A DNA stretch of 64,000 bases from Haloarcula sp. CBA1129. GTDB taxonomy: Archaea; Halobacteriota; Halobacteria; Halobacteriales; Haloarculaceae. The position numbers and the translations under genes were made by a program. The stretch is from assembly GCF_008729015.1 (NCBI RefSeq), contig NZ_RKSM01000001.1:558001-622000 (forward strand), in the 5' to 3' direction. Under the pieces are notes generated by a model. It worked only from the letters and a program-made list of their open reading frames with translations. It was not told where the DNA came from and made no database searches. Below, piece by piece: positions 53,286 to 61,813 of this stretch (its first letter is position 1; every line of letters starts with the position of its first letter).

Positions 53286-54145
53286 GTTCCGACGTTCGCT
53301 TCACAGACTTCAAATCCGACAAGCAACCGACCTGGTGTCCCGGCTGCGGTGACTTCGGGACGATGAACGGCATGATGAAGGCGCTGGCGGAGACGGGCAA
53401 CGACCCCGACAACACCTTCATCGTCGCCGGTATCGGCTGTTCCGGTAAGATCGGGACGTACATGCACAGCTACGCGCTCCACGGCGTCCACGGCCGCGCC
53501 CTGCCGGTGGGCATCGGCGTGAAGATGGCCAACCCGGACCTCGAAGTGATGGTCTCGGGTGGCGACGGTGACGGCTACTCCATCGGTGCCGGCCACTTCA
53601 TCCACGCCGTTCGCCGGAACGTCGACATGAGCTACGTCGTGATGGACAACCGCATCTACGGCCTCACCAAGGGGCAGGCCTCGCCGACCTCGCGCGAGGA
53701 CTTCGAGACCTCGACCTCGCCCGACGGCCCGAACCAGCCGCCGGTCAACCCCAAGGCGCTCGCACTGGCCTCCGGTGCCACGTTCATCGCACAGTCGTTC
53801 TCCTCGAACGCACAGCGCCACGCCGAAATCGTCCAGAAGGCCGTCGAACACGACGGCTTCGGCTTCGTCAACGTCTATTCGCCGTGTGTGACGTTCAACG
53901 ACGTCGACACCTACGACTACTTCCGCGACGCCATCGTGGACCTCGACGAGACCGACCACGACCCGTCGGACCGCGACCAAGCCAAGGACAAGATCCTCGA
54001 AAGCGACAAGGAGTACATGGGCGTCCTCTATCAGGACGAGGACTCCGTCCCCTTCGAGGAACGCGAAGGCGTCGAGGGCTCGATGGCCGAGATCCCTGAC
54101 GGCGCACCCGAGGGCGCGATGGATCTCGTCCGCGAGTTCTACTAG
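53282..54145 (+). CDS. korB: 2-oxoacid:ferredoxin oxidoreductase beta subunit
   Basis: A 287-residue thiamin-diphosphate subunit. KQPTWCPGCGDFGTM supplies two Cys near residue 17-22, GIGCSGKIGTYMHSYALHG near 49-68, the ThDP-binding GDGDGYSIGAGHFIHA near 97-113, and DNRIYGLTKGQASPTS near 122-138. A fourth Cys (YSPCVTFND near 200) completes the 4Fe-4S ligand set. It closes the korAB operon and ends with DLVREFY. It fuels the citric acid cycle by making succinyl-CoA (if 2-oxoglutarate). Confidence 0.88.
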   Translation: MSSDVRFTDFKSDKQPTWCPGCGDFGTMNGMMKALAETGNDPDNTFIVAGIGCSGKIGTYMHSYALHGVHGRALPVGIGVKMANPDLEVMVSGGDGDGYSIGAGHFIHAVRRNVDMSYVVMDNRIYGLTKGQASPTSREDFETSTSPDGPNQPPVNPKALALASGATFIAQSFSSNAQRHAEIVQKAVEHDGFGFVNVYSPCVTFNDVDTYDYFRDAIVDLDETDHDPSDRDQAKDKILESDKEYMGVLYQDEDSVPFEEREGVEGSMAEIPDGAPEGAMDLVREFY

Positions 54146-54164
54146 TACCTTTTTCCGCCTCGGG

Positions 54165-54262
54165 TGCGCTTCGCGCACCGCTCGGCGCAAAAATCTACGC
54201 TAAAAAGGCCGGAATCGAGGCTGAACCTCGATTCCGGTGAAACGGCGGCCTTCGGCCGCCGT
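54165..54262. repeat. Three consecutive hairpins between korB and phr
   Basis: In 98 bases: GGTGCGC-ttc-GCGCACC (54165-54181), CCGGAATCGAGG-ctgaa-CCTCGATTCCGG (54209-54237, a perfect 12-base stem), and ACGGCGGCC-ttc-GGCCGCCGT (54242-54262). T-runs flank the first. They could terminate korAB, be processed as small RNA, or be a mobile-repeat relic. Confidence 0.6.
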
Positions 54263-54380
54263 ACGATGACCGCAGTGATTTCTCGTCTCGCCGATCACCC
54301 GAGAAGCGGCATCAGCCGGACCGTTTGGTACACAATAGAATCGGGTTCGGAACCATATGCGGGCATCCCTAACAGCAGGT

Positions 54381-55751
54381 ATGAACATCTTCTGGCACCA
54401 GCGGGATCTCCGGATACCGGACAACCGTGGGCTGACTGCCGCCGCCGCGGACGACGAAGTGCTGCCGGTGTACGTTCTCGACACAGACCTCCTGTCAGCT
54501 ATCGGCAAGCGCCAGCGGGCGTTCCTGCTCGCCGGTGTGCAAGCGCTGAAAGAGGCCTACCGGGATCACGGCGGGGACCTGCTCGTCAGGAACGGTACTG
54601 CCGTCGGTGTGCTTTCAGAGGTCGTCGACGAGTACGACGCCGACCGGGTGTACTACAACGAGCACTACCGGCCCGCACGGCGGAACCGACAGCGCCGCGT
54701 CGACGAGGCGCTCCCGACGAAATCGCTGACCGACCTCGTACTCGTCGACCCCGCTGGGCTCGATAGCCGGTACGAGAACCACAGTCGCTTCTACGACGAC
54801 TGGCAGGCTCACCACAAGCGACCGCCTGTCGACCGGCCCGAAGCCGACTCGCTCGCCGACGCCTCGGACCCGACGACGGCTCCGAGTATCGAGACCGACA
54901 TCGACCTGCCGACGCCCGGCTACGAGGGCGCACGGCAGCGGTACGATGACTTTCTCAGCGGTGGTATCGAAACGTACAGCGACACCCGCGACGATATGCA
55001 GGCCGCCGTCGAGCGGCCCACCAGCGCCGTCTCGCGTATGTCGCCGTACCTCGCCGCGGGGATGATCGGTATCCGTGAGATGTGGCGCGACGCGTCAGAG
55101 CGCCACACCGAAGCCACCGGGGACGCCCAGCGGAACATCCAGAAGTACCGGTACGAACTCTCTTGGCGCGAACAGAGCTACCACCTGCTGTACTACAACC
55201 CCACGCTGCTGTCGGAGAACTACACGTCGTTCCCGAACCCAATCGAATGGGAAAACGACGAAGGCAACCTTGAAGCTTGGACGCGCGGCGAAACCGGCTA
55301 TCCGCTCGTCGACGCCGGGATGCGCCAGCTCGAACAGGAGGGGTACATCCACAACCGGCCGCGCCAGAACGTCGCTTCCTTTCTCACGAAGCATCTCCTC
55401 GTCGACTGGCGCGAGGGGGCGCGCCATTTCCGCCGGAAGCTCGTCGACCACGACCCCGCAAACAACGCCGCCAGCTGGCAGTGGACGGCTTCGACCGGCA
55501 CCGACTCCGTAGACGTGCGTATCTTCGACCCGGTCGCACAGATGAGCAAGTACGACAGCGGCGCGGACTACGTCACCGAGTACGTGCCGGAGCTTCGCGA
55601 CGTTCCGGCGAACAAAATCGTCGACTGGCCGACGCTGTCGGACAGCGAACGTGAGGAACTGGCCCCGGACTACTGCCATCCAATCGTCGACCGGAACGCC
55701 GCCTACGAGCGGGCCCAGCGCGTGTTCGAGACAGCGCTCGGGAAGCGTTGA
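54381..55751 (+). CDS. phr: Deoxyribodipyrimidine photolyase
   Basis: A 456-residue flavoprotein that uses light to reverse cyclobutane pyrimidine dimers. The N-terminal FWHQRDLRIPDNRGL antenna domain (residues about 3-17) and the C-terminal catalytic part, with SRMSPYLAAGMIGIREMW near 215, SWREQSYHLLYYNP near 257, GYPLVDAGMRQLEQEGYIHN near 303 and NNAASWQWTASTGTD near 360, are typical of class I. It starts at ATG 54381; eight upstream codons are less likely. It is monocistronic behind three hairpins. Confidence 0.94.
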   Translation: MNIFWHQRDLRIPDNRGLTAAAADDEVLPVYVLDTDLLSAIGKRQRAFLLAGVQALKEAYRDHGGDLLVRNGTAVGVLSEVVDEYDADRVYYNEHYRPARRNRQRRVDEALPTKSLTDLVLVDPAGLDSRYENHSRFYDDWQAHHKRPPVDRPEADSLADASDPTTAPSIETDIDLPTPGYEGARQRYDDFLSGGIETYSDTRDDMQAAVERPTSAVSRMSPYLAAGMIGIREMWRDASERHTEATGDAQRNIQKYRYELSWREQSYHLLYYNPTLLSENYTSFPNPIEWENDEGNLEAWTRGETGYPLVDAGMRQLEQEGYIHNRPRQNVASFLTKHLLVDWREGARHFRRKLVDHDPANNAASWQWTASTGTDSVDVRIFDPVAQMSKYDSGADYVTEYVPELRDVPANKIVDWPTLSDSEREELAPDYCHPIVDRNAAYERAQRVFETALGKR

Positions 55752-55772
55752 GGCGGTTGGGTCCGGGCGACG

Positions 55773-56258
55773 CTACGCCCTGTACTGCACGAAGAGGTAA
55801 GTCGCCACTGCAACGGAACCAGTGACGCCGGTGAGCCAGATATCCGTACTCAGGTACAGTCCCGGCGTCGGCGGGTGGTACTGCGTCAGCGGCCACAGCA
55901 CTTCGTAGGACCGTCCAGCAGCCTTCAGCAGGAGCGCATCGGCAAACAGGTGACTGGCCGCCCCGAGCGACAGCAGGCCGAACACGCGCCGCCGGTCGGC
56001 GCGGTTCACGACGACCGTTCCCACAAGGACAGCGACGAGTGCGCCGCCGAGCGTGTGGACGCCGAGCCAGTCGAACGGGATGTCCAGCGCCGCCTCGACG
56101 GCCGCGGCGTCGACGAGAAGCTTGATTTTCGCCATATCCGGGATGAATGCGCCAGCCATCCCCACGGTGACGTACTCCCCAGAGAGCCAGTCGTACCGCA
56201 GTGACAGGAGGGTACAGATGGTGAACGCGATGAATGCATGTGAGAGCAGGTCCGGCAT
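55773..56258 (-). CDS. Membrane metal-dependent hydrolase, YdjM/DUF457-like
   Basis: A 161-residue membrane protein. MPDLLSHAFIAFTICTLL and GAFIPDMAKIKLLVDAAA near residue 36-53, with HTLGGALVAVL near 68 and SHLFADALLLKAAGRS near 103, hold the His and Asp residues typical of YdjM-like proteins. Four or five hydrophobic helices. Its start overlaps the end of the upstream membrane protein by one base, so the two are cotranscribed. A distant paralog lies at 30.9 kb. Function unknown. Confidence 0.78.
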   Translation of the reverse strand: MPDLLSHAFIAFTICTLLSLRYDWLSGEYVTVGMAGAFIPDMAKIKLLVDAAAVEAALDIPFDWLGVHTLGGALVAVLVGTVVVNRADRRRVFGLLSLGAASHLFADALLLKAAGRSYEVLWPLTQYHPPTPGLYLSTDIWLTGVTGSVAVATYLFVQYRA

Positions 56259-56806
56259 CAGGCACGTACCTCCTGTACCCTTGTGAGAAGCGCCTGTATC
56301 GGCCTGAGTGGCTCGTCACGGCGACACAGCGCTCCAGTCTGCCAGTTCACCCGCCAGCCACGGACCAATCGCCCGAGAGTCCACAGGCCAGCGAGGGCGG
56401 ACACGAGGTACATCGCAGCGTAGTTCATTGCTGGCACGCTCACGCTGTTCTCTGCCGTGATAGTCCGGTCCGGGCCGAGCGTCCCGTACACCTGCAGCGA
56501 GTCGCCTTCGGTGACGGCAGTCTCGACATTCTGGACCGTAATCGCGAGCGTCCCGCTGTGGCGCTCGCCGTTGGCAGCGTACTCGTATTCGACAGCGATT
56601 TCGACGGGGTCGGTCCCAACGACCGTGCCGGTCACCTGTATGGACTCGCCGACATATCTCTCGTGGTCCTCTGCCATCGCGTCTCCGCCGGGGTAGTCAC
56701 CCAGCGCGGGGTCAGGCGTGGCCGTCCCGAACCCGACCATGAGTGCGAACAGTAAACCCAGTAGTCCACAGATAGCGACGACCCTGCCCACCCACGAATG
56801 AAGCAT
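56258..56806 (-). CDS. Membrane protein with OB-fold-like outer domain
   Basis: A 182-residue membrane protein not assigned to a named family. N-terminal helix (about 7-30), an outside domain (about 40-120) that reads GESIQVTGTVVGTDPVEIAV through SLQVYGTLGPDRTITAEN, which looks like an OB-fold (CcmE-like beta barrel) by my reading, and a second helix near 130-148 (NYAAMYLVSALAGLWTLG). Basic C-terminal tail inside. It overlaps the membrane hydrolase gene; the two may act on the same membrane component. Confidence 0.6.
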   Translation of the reverse strand: MLHSWVGRVVAICGLLGLLFALMVGFGTATPDPALGDYPGGDAMAEDHERYVGESIQVTGTVVGTDPVEIAVEYEYAANGERHSGTLAITVQNVETAVTEGDSLQVYGTLGPDRTITAENSVSVPAMNYAAMYLVSALAGLWTLGRLVRGWRVNWQTGALCRRDEPLRPIQALLTRVQEVRA

Positions 56807-56874
56807 TCAAATTCCGGTGCGGGCGGCGGGATATAAACACTGGCGCTTGGATCGAGTCGCTGTCGTTCGTACGC

Positions 56875-58044
56875 CTACTCGGGCTTGCCGGGCAGGACAT
56901 CTGGGTCGCCGGAGCGGTAGATGTACTCAACAGCGACACCGGTCAGCGGCGAGTCGGCGGCGGTCGCGTACGACTTCGCGAGGTCGAGGTACTGTTCGGT
57001 CACATCGACGACGCGCCGGTAGGCGGCTTCGTCGTCCGGCGCGAGCAAGTACTCAGCGGTGACGGGCGTCAACTGCCCCTCCTCGCGGTCATCGGCGTAG
57101 TCGTCAACGTCATCAAGCCACACCTGTGCGCCGATGATGGCGAGGACGATGGATTTCGCGAACTCGTCGTCGATATCGAGGCCAGCGAGTCGGTAGAGGT
57201 CCAGCATACCGTCGTAGAGGACGCCCACGCGGGCGTACTGGGTCTTGCTGTAGGGGAGTTCCTTCTCCGTCTCGGTGAGGGTCGCCGGCTCCTCGTCGTA
57301 TTCGGCGAATTTGTACTCCTCGCGGATAGCAGTCAGCGCATCGGCGTCACCGTCCTCGGCCGCGGTCATCAGCTCTCGGAAGTGGTCGTCACGGTCCTGA
57401 TGTGCCTCGCTGTAGTCGACAGCCCACTGATAGGCGTTCTCGACCACGGGTGGCATGTCCTCCAGCAGTTCGTTGAGGTGGGACTGGAGCGCGGACTGGG
57501 CGACCTCGGCGACGCGACGGCGGTCGGCTTCAGTTGCGTCAAAGTCAACCTCGAAATCCTCGAACTCGTCGTCGTTGATGGCGTCGCGCATGTCGCCGTC
57601 GATGAGCGCCTCGATTGAGAGGCGGGTCATCTGCTCGGCTCGGACGACCATCTCGCGGGGTGCAAGGTCCTGCGCAGGCCCCTGTTCCAGCGCCGTCTCA
57701 TCAACAGTCGGAACGCCGTCGGCGATAGCATCGATGACAGGGTCGCCGGGTGCCTGCTGACGGGCGTTACGGTAGACGTAGCCAAGCGTCAGCTGTGCTG
57801 GCAGGATGAGCTTGGTGTCATAGGAGAACTCGACCGGACAGCCGAACTCGTCTTCCAGCGCGTCCTCGATACGGTCGGTCACGTCCTCGACCATCGCCTC
57901 GGTGCGGTCGTCGATCTCGGATTTCAGTGAGAGGCTACCGGCGTCGAATACGCCGGTGTCCGCGTAGTATCCCAGCACCGCCCGTAGTGCCGTGGGAAGC
58001 CGCCGCCTGTCCGCGAGCACGCCCGCGCCTGTCTTGAGAACCAT
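56875..58044 (-). CDS. Unrecognised acidic helical protein with DDxxDD-type motif
   Basis: A 389-residue soluble, highly acidic, largely helical protein that I cannot assign. Near residues 323-342 it contains WLDDVDDYADDREEGQLTPV, which resembles the aspartate-rich metal motif of class I isoprenoid synthases (DDxxD), with other helical segments (ESYDTKLILPAQLTLGYVYRN near 80) that may form an all-helical bundle. A prenyl-synthase-like fold is my inference. It is divergent from a geranylgeranyl reductase-like flavoprotein, 111 bases away, which gives some support for a lipid role. Confidence 0.55.
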   Translation of the reverse strand: MVLKTGAGVLADRRRLPTALRAVLGYYADTGVFDAGSLSLKSEIDDRTEAMVEDVTDRIEDALEDEFGCPVEFSYDTKLILPAQLTLGYVYRNARQQAPGDPVIDAIADGVPTVDETALEQGPAQDLAPREMVVRAEQMTRLSIEALIDGDMRDAINDDEFEDFEVDFDATEADRRRVAEVAQSALQSHLNELLEDMPPVVENAYQWAVDYSEAHQDRDDHFRELMTAAEDGDADALTAIREEYKFAEYDEEPATLTETEKELPYSKTQYARVGVLYDGMLDLYRLAGLDIDDEFAKSIVLAIIGAQVWLDDVDDYADDREEGQLTPVTAEYLLAPDDEAAYRRVVDVTEQYLDLAKSYATAADSPLTGVAVEYIYRSGDPDVLPGKPE

Positions 58045-58155
58045 TGTATGTCGCCCCGGGTGTTCCCGTCATGGTAGTGGGGTCGTCTTTACCCTTTCGA
58101 GAGCGCCCTCGGTGTATTCGGAAAGACTGATTACCGACAGGGAACACCCACAACC

Positions 58156-59391
58156 ATGCGCGAGCGCTTTGACGTGGTGATAGCCGGAGCCGGGCCTGCA
58201 GGGGCGCAGTGTGCCCGTGATCTAGCGGAGCGAAACTACGAGGTGCTCGTTCTCGAAACCGAGTCAGAAGACGGGTTCCCGCGTCAGAGCAACAAGTCCA
58301 CCGCCGGGACGTTCATGTCGGCGATGACGGGCTTTGCGATTCCCGATGACGTGGTGATGAACTACACGGACAACGTCGTTCTGGAGTCACCCAACGACCA
58401 CTACGTCCGCAACCAGACCGGGGCCGTTCTGGAGTTCGCAGAGTTCAAGCAGTGGCTCGTCTCGGAGGGGCGGGACAAGGGCGCGACCTACCGCTTTGAC
58501 TCCCGCGTCTCGGCCCCCATCATGGAGAACGGGGAGATAGTCGGCGTCCGCTACGACGGCGACAAAGAGGTGTACGCGGACATCGTCATCGACGCCACCG
58601 GTCCCGCCGCGCCGCTGGCGAAGAAACTCGACGTGTGTAACCTCAAGCGGAATCATCAGGCTATCGGCGTCGAGTACGAGTTCGAGGGCGTTGAAGTCGA
58701 CCACGACGACTACGCCGACCTCCGGGACGCAATGATGCTCCGTCTGGATCACGACCTCGCCCCGGGTGGCTACTCTTGGATTTTCCACACCGGCGAAGAC
58801 ACGGCGAAGGTCGGTCTCTGTTACATCCAGAACGGCTCCCACGATAAGTACGCGAAAGACGGGATGGGCATCGACGACTATCTGGAGTACTGGCTCGACT
58901 CGGACCCCAGATTCGACGACGCCGAAAAGATCGAAGGCACGCAGGCCCACCGCGGCTCGGCCCACATCCAGCCACCCGATTCGATGAGCACAGACAACTT
59001 CATGGCTATCGGCGACACCGTCCCGACCGTCGACCCGCTGTGGGGCGAGGGCATCCACAAAGGGATGAAGTCAGCCCGTGCCGCCGCCGCAACAGCCGAT
59101 TCAGCGCTCAAGCCTGACGAGCCCGACACCTCGGCGGAGAACCTCTCTGTCTACGACCAGCTCTGGCACAGCGAGGTGGCCCCGAAACACAACGCCCGTC
59201 TGATGATGACGGAACTGCTGTATCTCGCCCCCAACGAGCGGTACGATCGACTGATGGATGACCTCCGGAGTACCGGACAGGACACCCTCAGGCAGATCAA
59301 CGGCGGCGACCGTCGGGCGATTGCGAAGCTAACCCATCTCTCCGACTTGCCGATTCTCGTGAACTACGCGCGCCGCCGGCTCGACATCTGA
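58156..59391 (+). CDS. Geranylgeranyl-reductase family FAD protein
   Basis: A 411-residue flavoprotein of the GGR family, whose archaeal members saturate the isoprenoid chains of archaeol lipids. FAD-binding AGAGPAGAQCARDLAER near residues 10-26, VLVLETESEDGFPRQSNKST near 30-49, VIDATGPAAPLAKKL near 145, and the conserved FMAIGDTVPTVDPLWGEGIH near 277-296 are visible. It lacks the CXXYXCG motif expected in canonical GGR by my reading, so a role in another isoprenoid (carotenoid, quinone) is possible. It is followed by the NAD-kinase-like gene. Confidence 0.75.
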   Translation: MRERFDVVIAGAGPAGAQCARDLAERNYEVLVLETESEDGFPRQSNKSTAGTFMSAMTGFAIPDDVVMNYTDNVVLESPNDHYVRNQTGAVLEFAEFKQWLVSEGRDKGATYRFDSRVSAPIMENGEIVGVRYDGDKEVYADIVIDATGPAAPLAKKLDVCNLKRNHQAIGVEYEFEGVEVDHDDYADLRDAMMLRLDHDLAPGGYSWIFHTGEDTAKVGLCYIQNGSHDKYAKDGMGIDDYLEYWLDSDPRFDDAEKIEGTQAHRGSAHIQPPDSMSTDNFMAIGDTVPTVDPLWGEGIHKGMKSARAAAATADSALKPDEPDTSAENLSVYDQLWHSEVAPKHNARLMMTELLYLAPNERYDRLMDDLRSTGQDTLRQINGGDRRAIAKLTHLSDLPILVNYARRRLDI

Positions 59392-59446
59392 ACACGAATA
59401 CACGACGAAGTGCGGCAGGTTTTTTTCCGCCGGCCCGGACGTTTTG

Positions 59447-60163
59447 ATGATGGGAATCCCCGTTGGTGTGGTCGGTGACGACGGCCTAGCAGACGTGCTT
59501 CAAGACGCCGGGGTGGCTGTTGAACGGGGCAGCGACCGCGCCGTTCCGAAGACTGACCGGGTAATCGCTGTCGGTGAAGACGCCGTCGCCGCTGTGGCGC
59601 GGGCTGACAGTGACCCGCTCGTGTTGCCGGTCGCGGCTGGCCGCGGCGTCCGGTCAGTACCGAGAGACGACGTTGCCGCCGCTGTGTCGGGATTTGCTGA
59701 CGCCCGGATTGAGACACATCCAGTTCTCCGTGTGACGCTGCCTGACGGCACCGTCGAAGAAGCGTTCTGGGACGTAACTCTCGTCACTGCCGACGCTGCC
59801 CGCATCTCCGAGTTCACTATCGCGTCGACGGCCGACCGAATCGGCCAGTTCCGAGCCGACGGCGTCGTAATCGCAACGGCCGCTGGCTCACCGGGCTACG
59901 CCCACCGCGTCGGCGGTCCGATTCTGGCACCCTCCGATCAGGCCGTGGTGGCACCAATCGCGCCGTTTGCAACTGACCCGGACCACTGGGTGTTGCCGGT
60001 CGCCGGGCTCAATGCCTCGGTCGAGCGCGATGAGGCGACTGTCGAATTGTTGGTCGATGACCGTGTATCGCGGCCCGTCAGCTATCAAGATGGTATCACG
60101 ATCTCGCTCGGGTCCGCTGTTCGGATCGCCGTCGTCGACGAGAGCCAGTCCAGATTCGAGTGA
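59447..60163 (+). CDS. NAD kinase-like protein lacking the GGDG motif
   Basis: A 238-residue protein of the NAD-kinase (ATP-NAD) superfamily. The C-terminal half keeps VIATAAGSPGYAHRVGGPIL near residue 140-160 and VVAPIAPFATDPDHWVLPV, as in NAD kinases. The N-terminal catalytic GGDGT is replaced by VIAVGEDAVAAVA near 40. It may bind nucleotide without phosphorylating NAD. ATG 59447 (MMGIPVG) or 59450 could be the start. It follows the GGR-like gene by 55 bases. Confidence 0.7.
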   Translation: MMGIPVGVVGDDGLADVLQDAGVAVERGSDRAVPKTDRVIAVGEDAVAAVARADSDPLVLPVAAGRGVRSVPRDDVAAAVSGFADARIETHPVLRVTLPDGTVEEAFWDVTLVTADAARISEFTIASTADRIGQFRADGVVIATAAGSPGYAHRVGGPILAPSDQAVVAPIAPFATDPDHWVLPVAGLNASVERDEATVELLVDDRVSRPVSYQDGITISLGSAVRIAVVDESQSRFE

Positions 60164-60204
60164 GATTGGAAAGACACTAATGGACGGTGGACAGAGATTT
60201 GCAT

Positions 60205-60663
60205 ATGCAGCCATCCGTAACGTTCTTTGGGCCACTGGATACCATTCTGGGGAGCCCCACAGTCGGCGGTGCGCTCCTCATCGAATACATCATCTTCGGA
60301 GTGGTGGTTGCCAACTTCCTGACCCGGCAGCTCGCCCACAGAAGTCACGTCAAACAGTACAAAAGCGATGGCGCGGATGCGGTTAGCCGCCACCCGGCAC
60401 ACACGTTCACCAATATCGCACTGGTCGTGCTGTCGTTTTTCTACATGACGCTCCATCACCACGGTGGGATGGTTCTGTCCGTGCTCGTGCTCGGCGCAGT
60501 CATCACTGACTTCTTCGAGTTCGAGTCTCGAAAGGTCGAAGCACGCCGCGACATTCCGCTGGAGCGGCCGAAGGGAGCCATCGTCGCCGCCCTCGTGGTG
60601 TTCATGTACGCTGGCTACCAGAGCTTGTTCTGGGTCATCAAGGGCCCTTGGAGCGCCATCGTC
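60205..60663 (+). CDS. DUF7313-type membrane protein
   Basis: A 153-residue membrane protein with four hydrophobic segments (about residues 22-40, 65-85, 85-105, 125-145). A His-rich stretch FYMTLHHHGGMVLSVLVLG lies near residue 80. Short, polar loops. I recall it as DUF7313, found beside haloarchaeal cytochrome bc genes. Start ATG 60205 chosen; codons upstream do not add homology. It precedes the bc cluster on the opposite strand. Function unknown. Confidence 0.65.
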
Positions 60664-60860
60664 TGAATACCGTTTCTCGTTCTACCGACTTCGAGTACCT
60701 GCCACTTGCCAGCTGCGCCTATCGATTGCCTTCCGTGCACAGCTGACAACCTCCCCATCTTCCCGGAATACCACATTTGCGCAGTTCTAGAACAATATAC
60801 TTCTTATACGCTCAATCCTATTCGGCTTCGCCGACGGATTGGCCTATAAACCGCCGGAAT

Positions 60861-60870
60861 GGTTTAATAC
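60861..60870 (+). promoter_or_regulatory. TATA-box candidate before the 58-residue gene
   Basis: GGTTTAATAC, 32 bases before the ATG at 60902; spacing fits a short-leader transcript. Confidence 0.45.
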
Positions 60871-60901
60871 TGACAACTCATTAGTGTCGGTGTAGACGAA
60901 A

Positions 60902-61078
60902 ATGTCACACAGGTCCCTCACTACGGCGCTGACACTGTATCGCGGGGAAACATTCACACTCGAAGAAGCGGCGACGTACAGCGGAGTATCACCGACAAAG
61001 TTCGCGACGGCGCTTCGCTCGCGCGGGATTCAGATACGTGATGAGGACGGCACGCCAATCGATCAGACTGCGAACTGA
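60902..61078 (+). CDS. 58-residue HTH-like protein (DUF7317-type)
   Basis: A short frame beginning MSHRSLTTALTLYRGETFTL and continuing through EEAATYSGVSPTKFATAL to ending QIRDEDGTPIDQTAN. The helix-turn-helix pattern (EEAATYSGVSPTKFATALRS) suggests DNA binding, like MerR- or excisionase-type folds. I recall it as DUF7317, another haloarchaeal family near bc genes. A TATA element precedes it. It is convergent with the bc-complex operon. Confidence 0.72.
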   Translation: MSHRSLTTALTLYRGETFTLEEAATYSGVSPTKFATALRSRGIQIRDEDGTPIDQTAN

Positions 61079-61123
61079 GAGTTGCGGCAGTCTCAGTAAT
61101 AACGGCCCAGCTACCGCGAACTA

Positions 61124-61393
61124 TTACGCTGACCGCTCGTTGAGGTACGTCTGAAGTTCACTGATCAGCGGGAGCACGACCCAGAAGGTCAGTGCACCCA
61201 ATACCGCGAACCAGAAGAACGCATCGCCCATGAACAGGGCAATCTGGTCGAACGTGGTCGGTTCCTCGATAGTAAGTTCGCCAGTGAGCTGTGCGCCCTC
61301 GAAGCTCGGCGTGTTATACCAGCCCTTGATGGTCATCCAACCCAGTCCGCCGACCATGAGGCACGCGAACCCCTTCATGAACTCGTCAGCCAT
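61124..61393 (-). CDS. DUF7314-type small membrane protein
   Basis: An 89-residue protein starting MADEFMKGFACLMVG. Two hydrophobic helices (about 6-22 and 55-75) flank a polar loop (NTPSFEGAQLTGELTIEEP), ending QTYLNERSA. It lies ten bases after the next small gene of the same strand and belongs to the bc cluster. I recall it as DUF7314. Function unknown; perhaps an assembly or accessory subunit. Confidence 0.65.
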   Translation of the reverse strand: MADEFMKGFACLMVGGLGWMTIKGWYNTPSFEGAQLTGELTIEEPTTFDQIALFMGDAFFWFAVLGALTFWVVLPLISELQTYLNERSA

Positions 61394-61403
61394 TATCCGA
61401 ACG

Positions 61404-61709
61404 TTAGGTAGCGTCGTCTTTAGACTTTCCCATTTCCTCGGTACGGAACCGTGTCGAGAACGCATAGACGACTGTGCCAGCGAGGATGCACGCGATCCCA
61501 GCGATGCCGACCGGAACGTCAATCTCTGAGGCAGGTGCCGACGCCCGCTGTGTCGCCACGTCGACGAGGATGAATCCGGCGACGACGCTGGCGACAGCAA
61601 ACAGCGTTGAAAACACCGTCACAGCCTTGTACACGCGCAGCGGCACCACAACGTCCCGCCGCTCCGAACCGTCTTCAGTCCCCGCTGGCTGGTCCTCTGT
61701 CATCGTCAT
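61404..61709 (-). CDS. DUF7315-type small membrane protein
   Basis: A 101-residue protein: charged N-terminus (MTEDQPAGTEDGSERRDVVV), two hydrophobic helices (about 28-50 and 67-88), and a positively and negatively charged C-terminus (TEEMGKSKDDAT). It is cotranscribed with the bc-complex genes. I recall it as DUF7315. No cofactor-binding residues are visible. Confidence 0.62.
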   Translation of the reverse strand: MTMTEDQPAGTEDGSERRDVVVPLRVYKAVTVFSTLFAVASVVAGFILVDVATQRASAPASEIDVPVGIAGIACILAGTVVYAFSTRFRTEEMGKSKDDAT

Positions 61710-61813
61710 TACTAGGGACGGGAGCCACTTTACTGCGGCGAGACAAGGTCACAACGCTTGCGATAGCAACAGGCAGTGAATATGAGAACCAACAGAGAAA
61801 CCGACTGATCGGG

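Noticed and set aside
53036-54190. A 384-codon minus-strand frame over korB
   Set aside because: Antisense to the conserved korAB; its translation has no recognisable motif.
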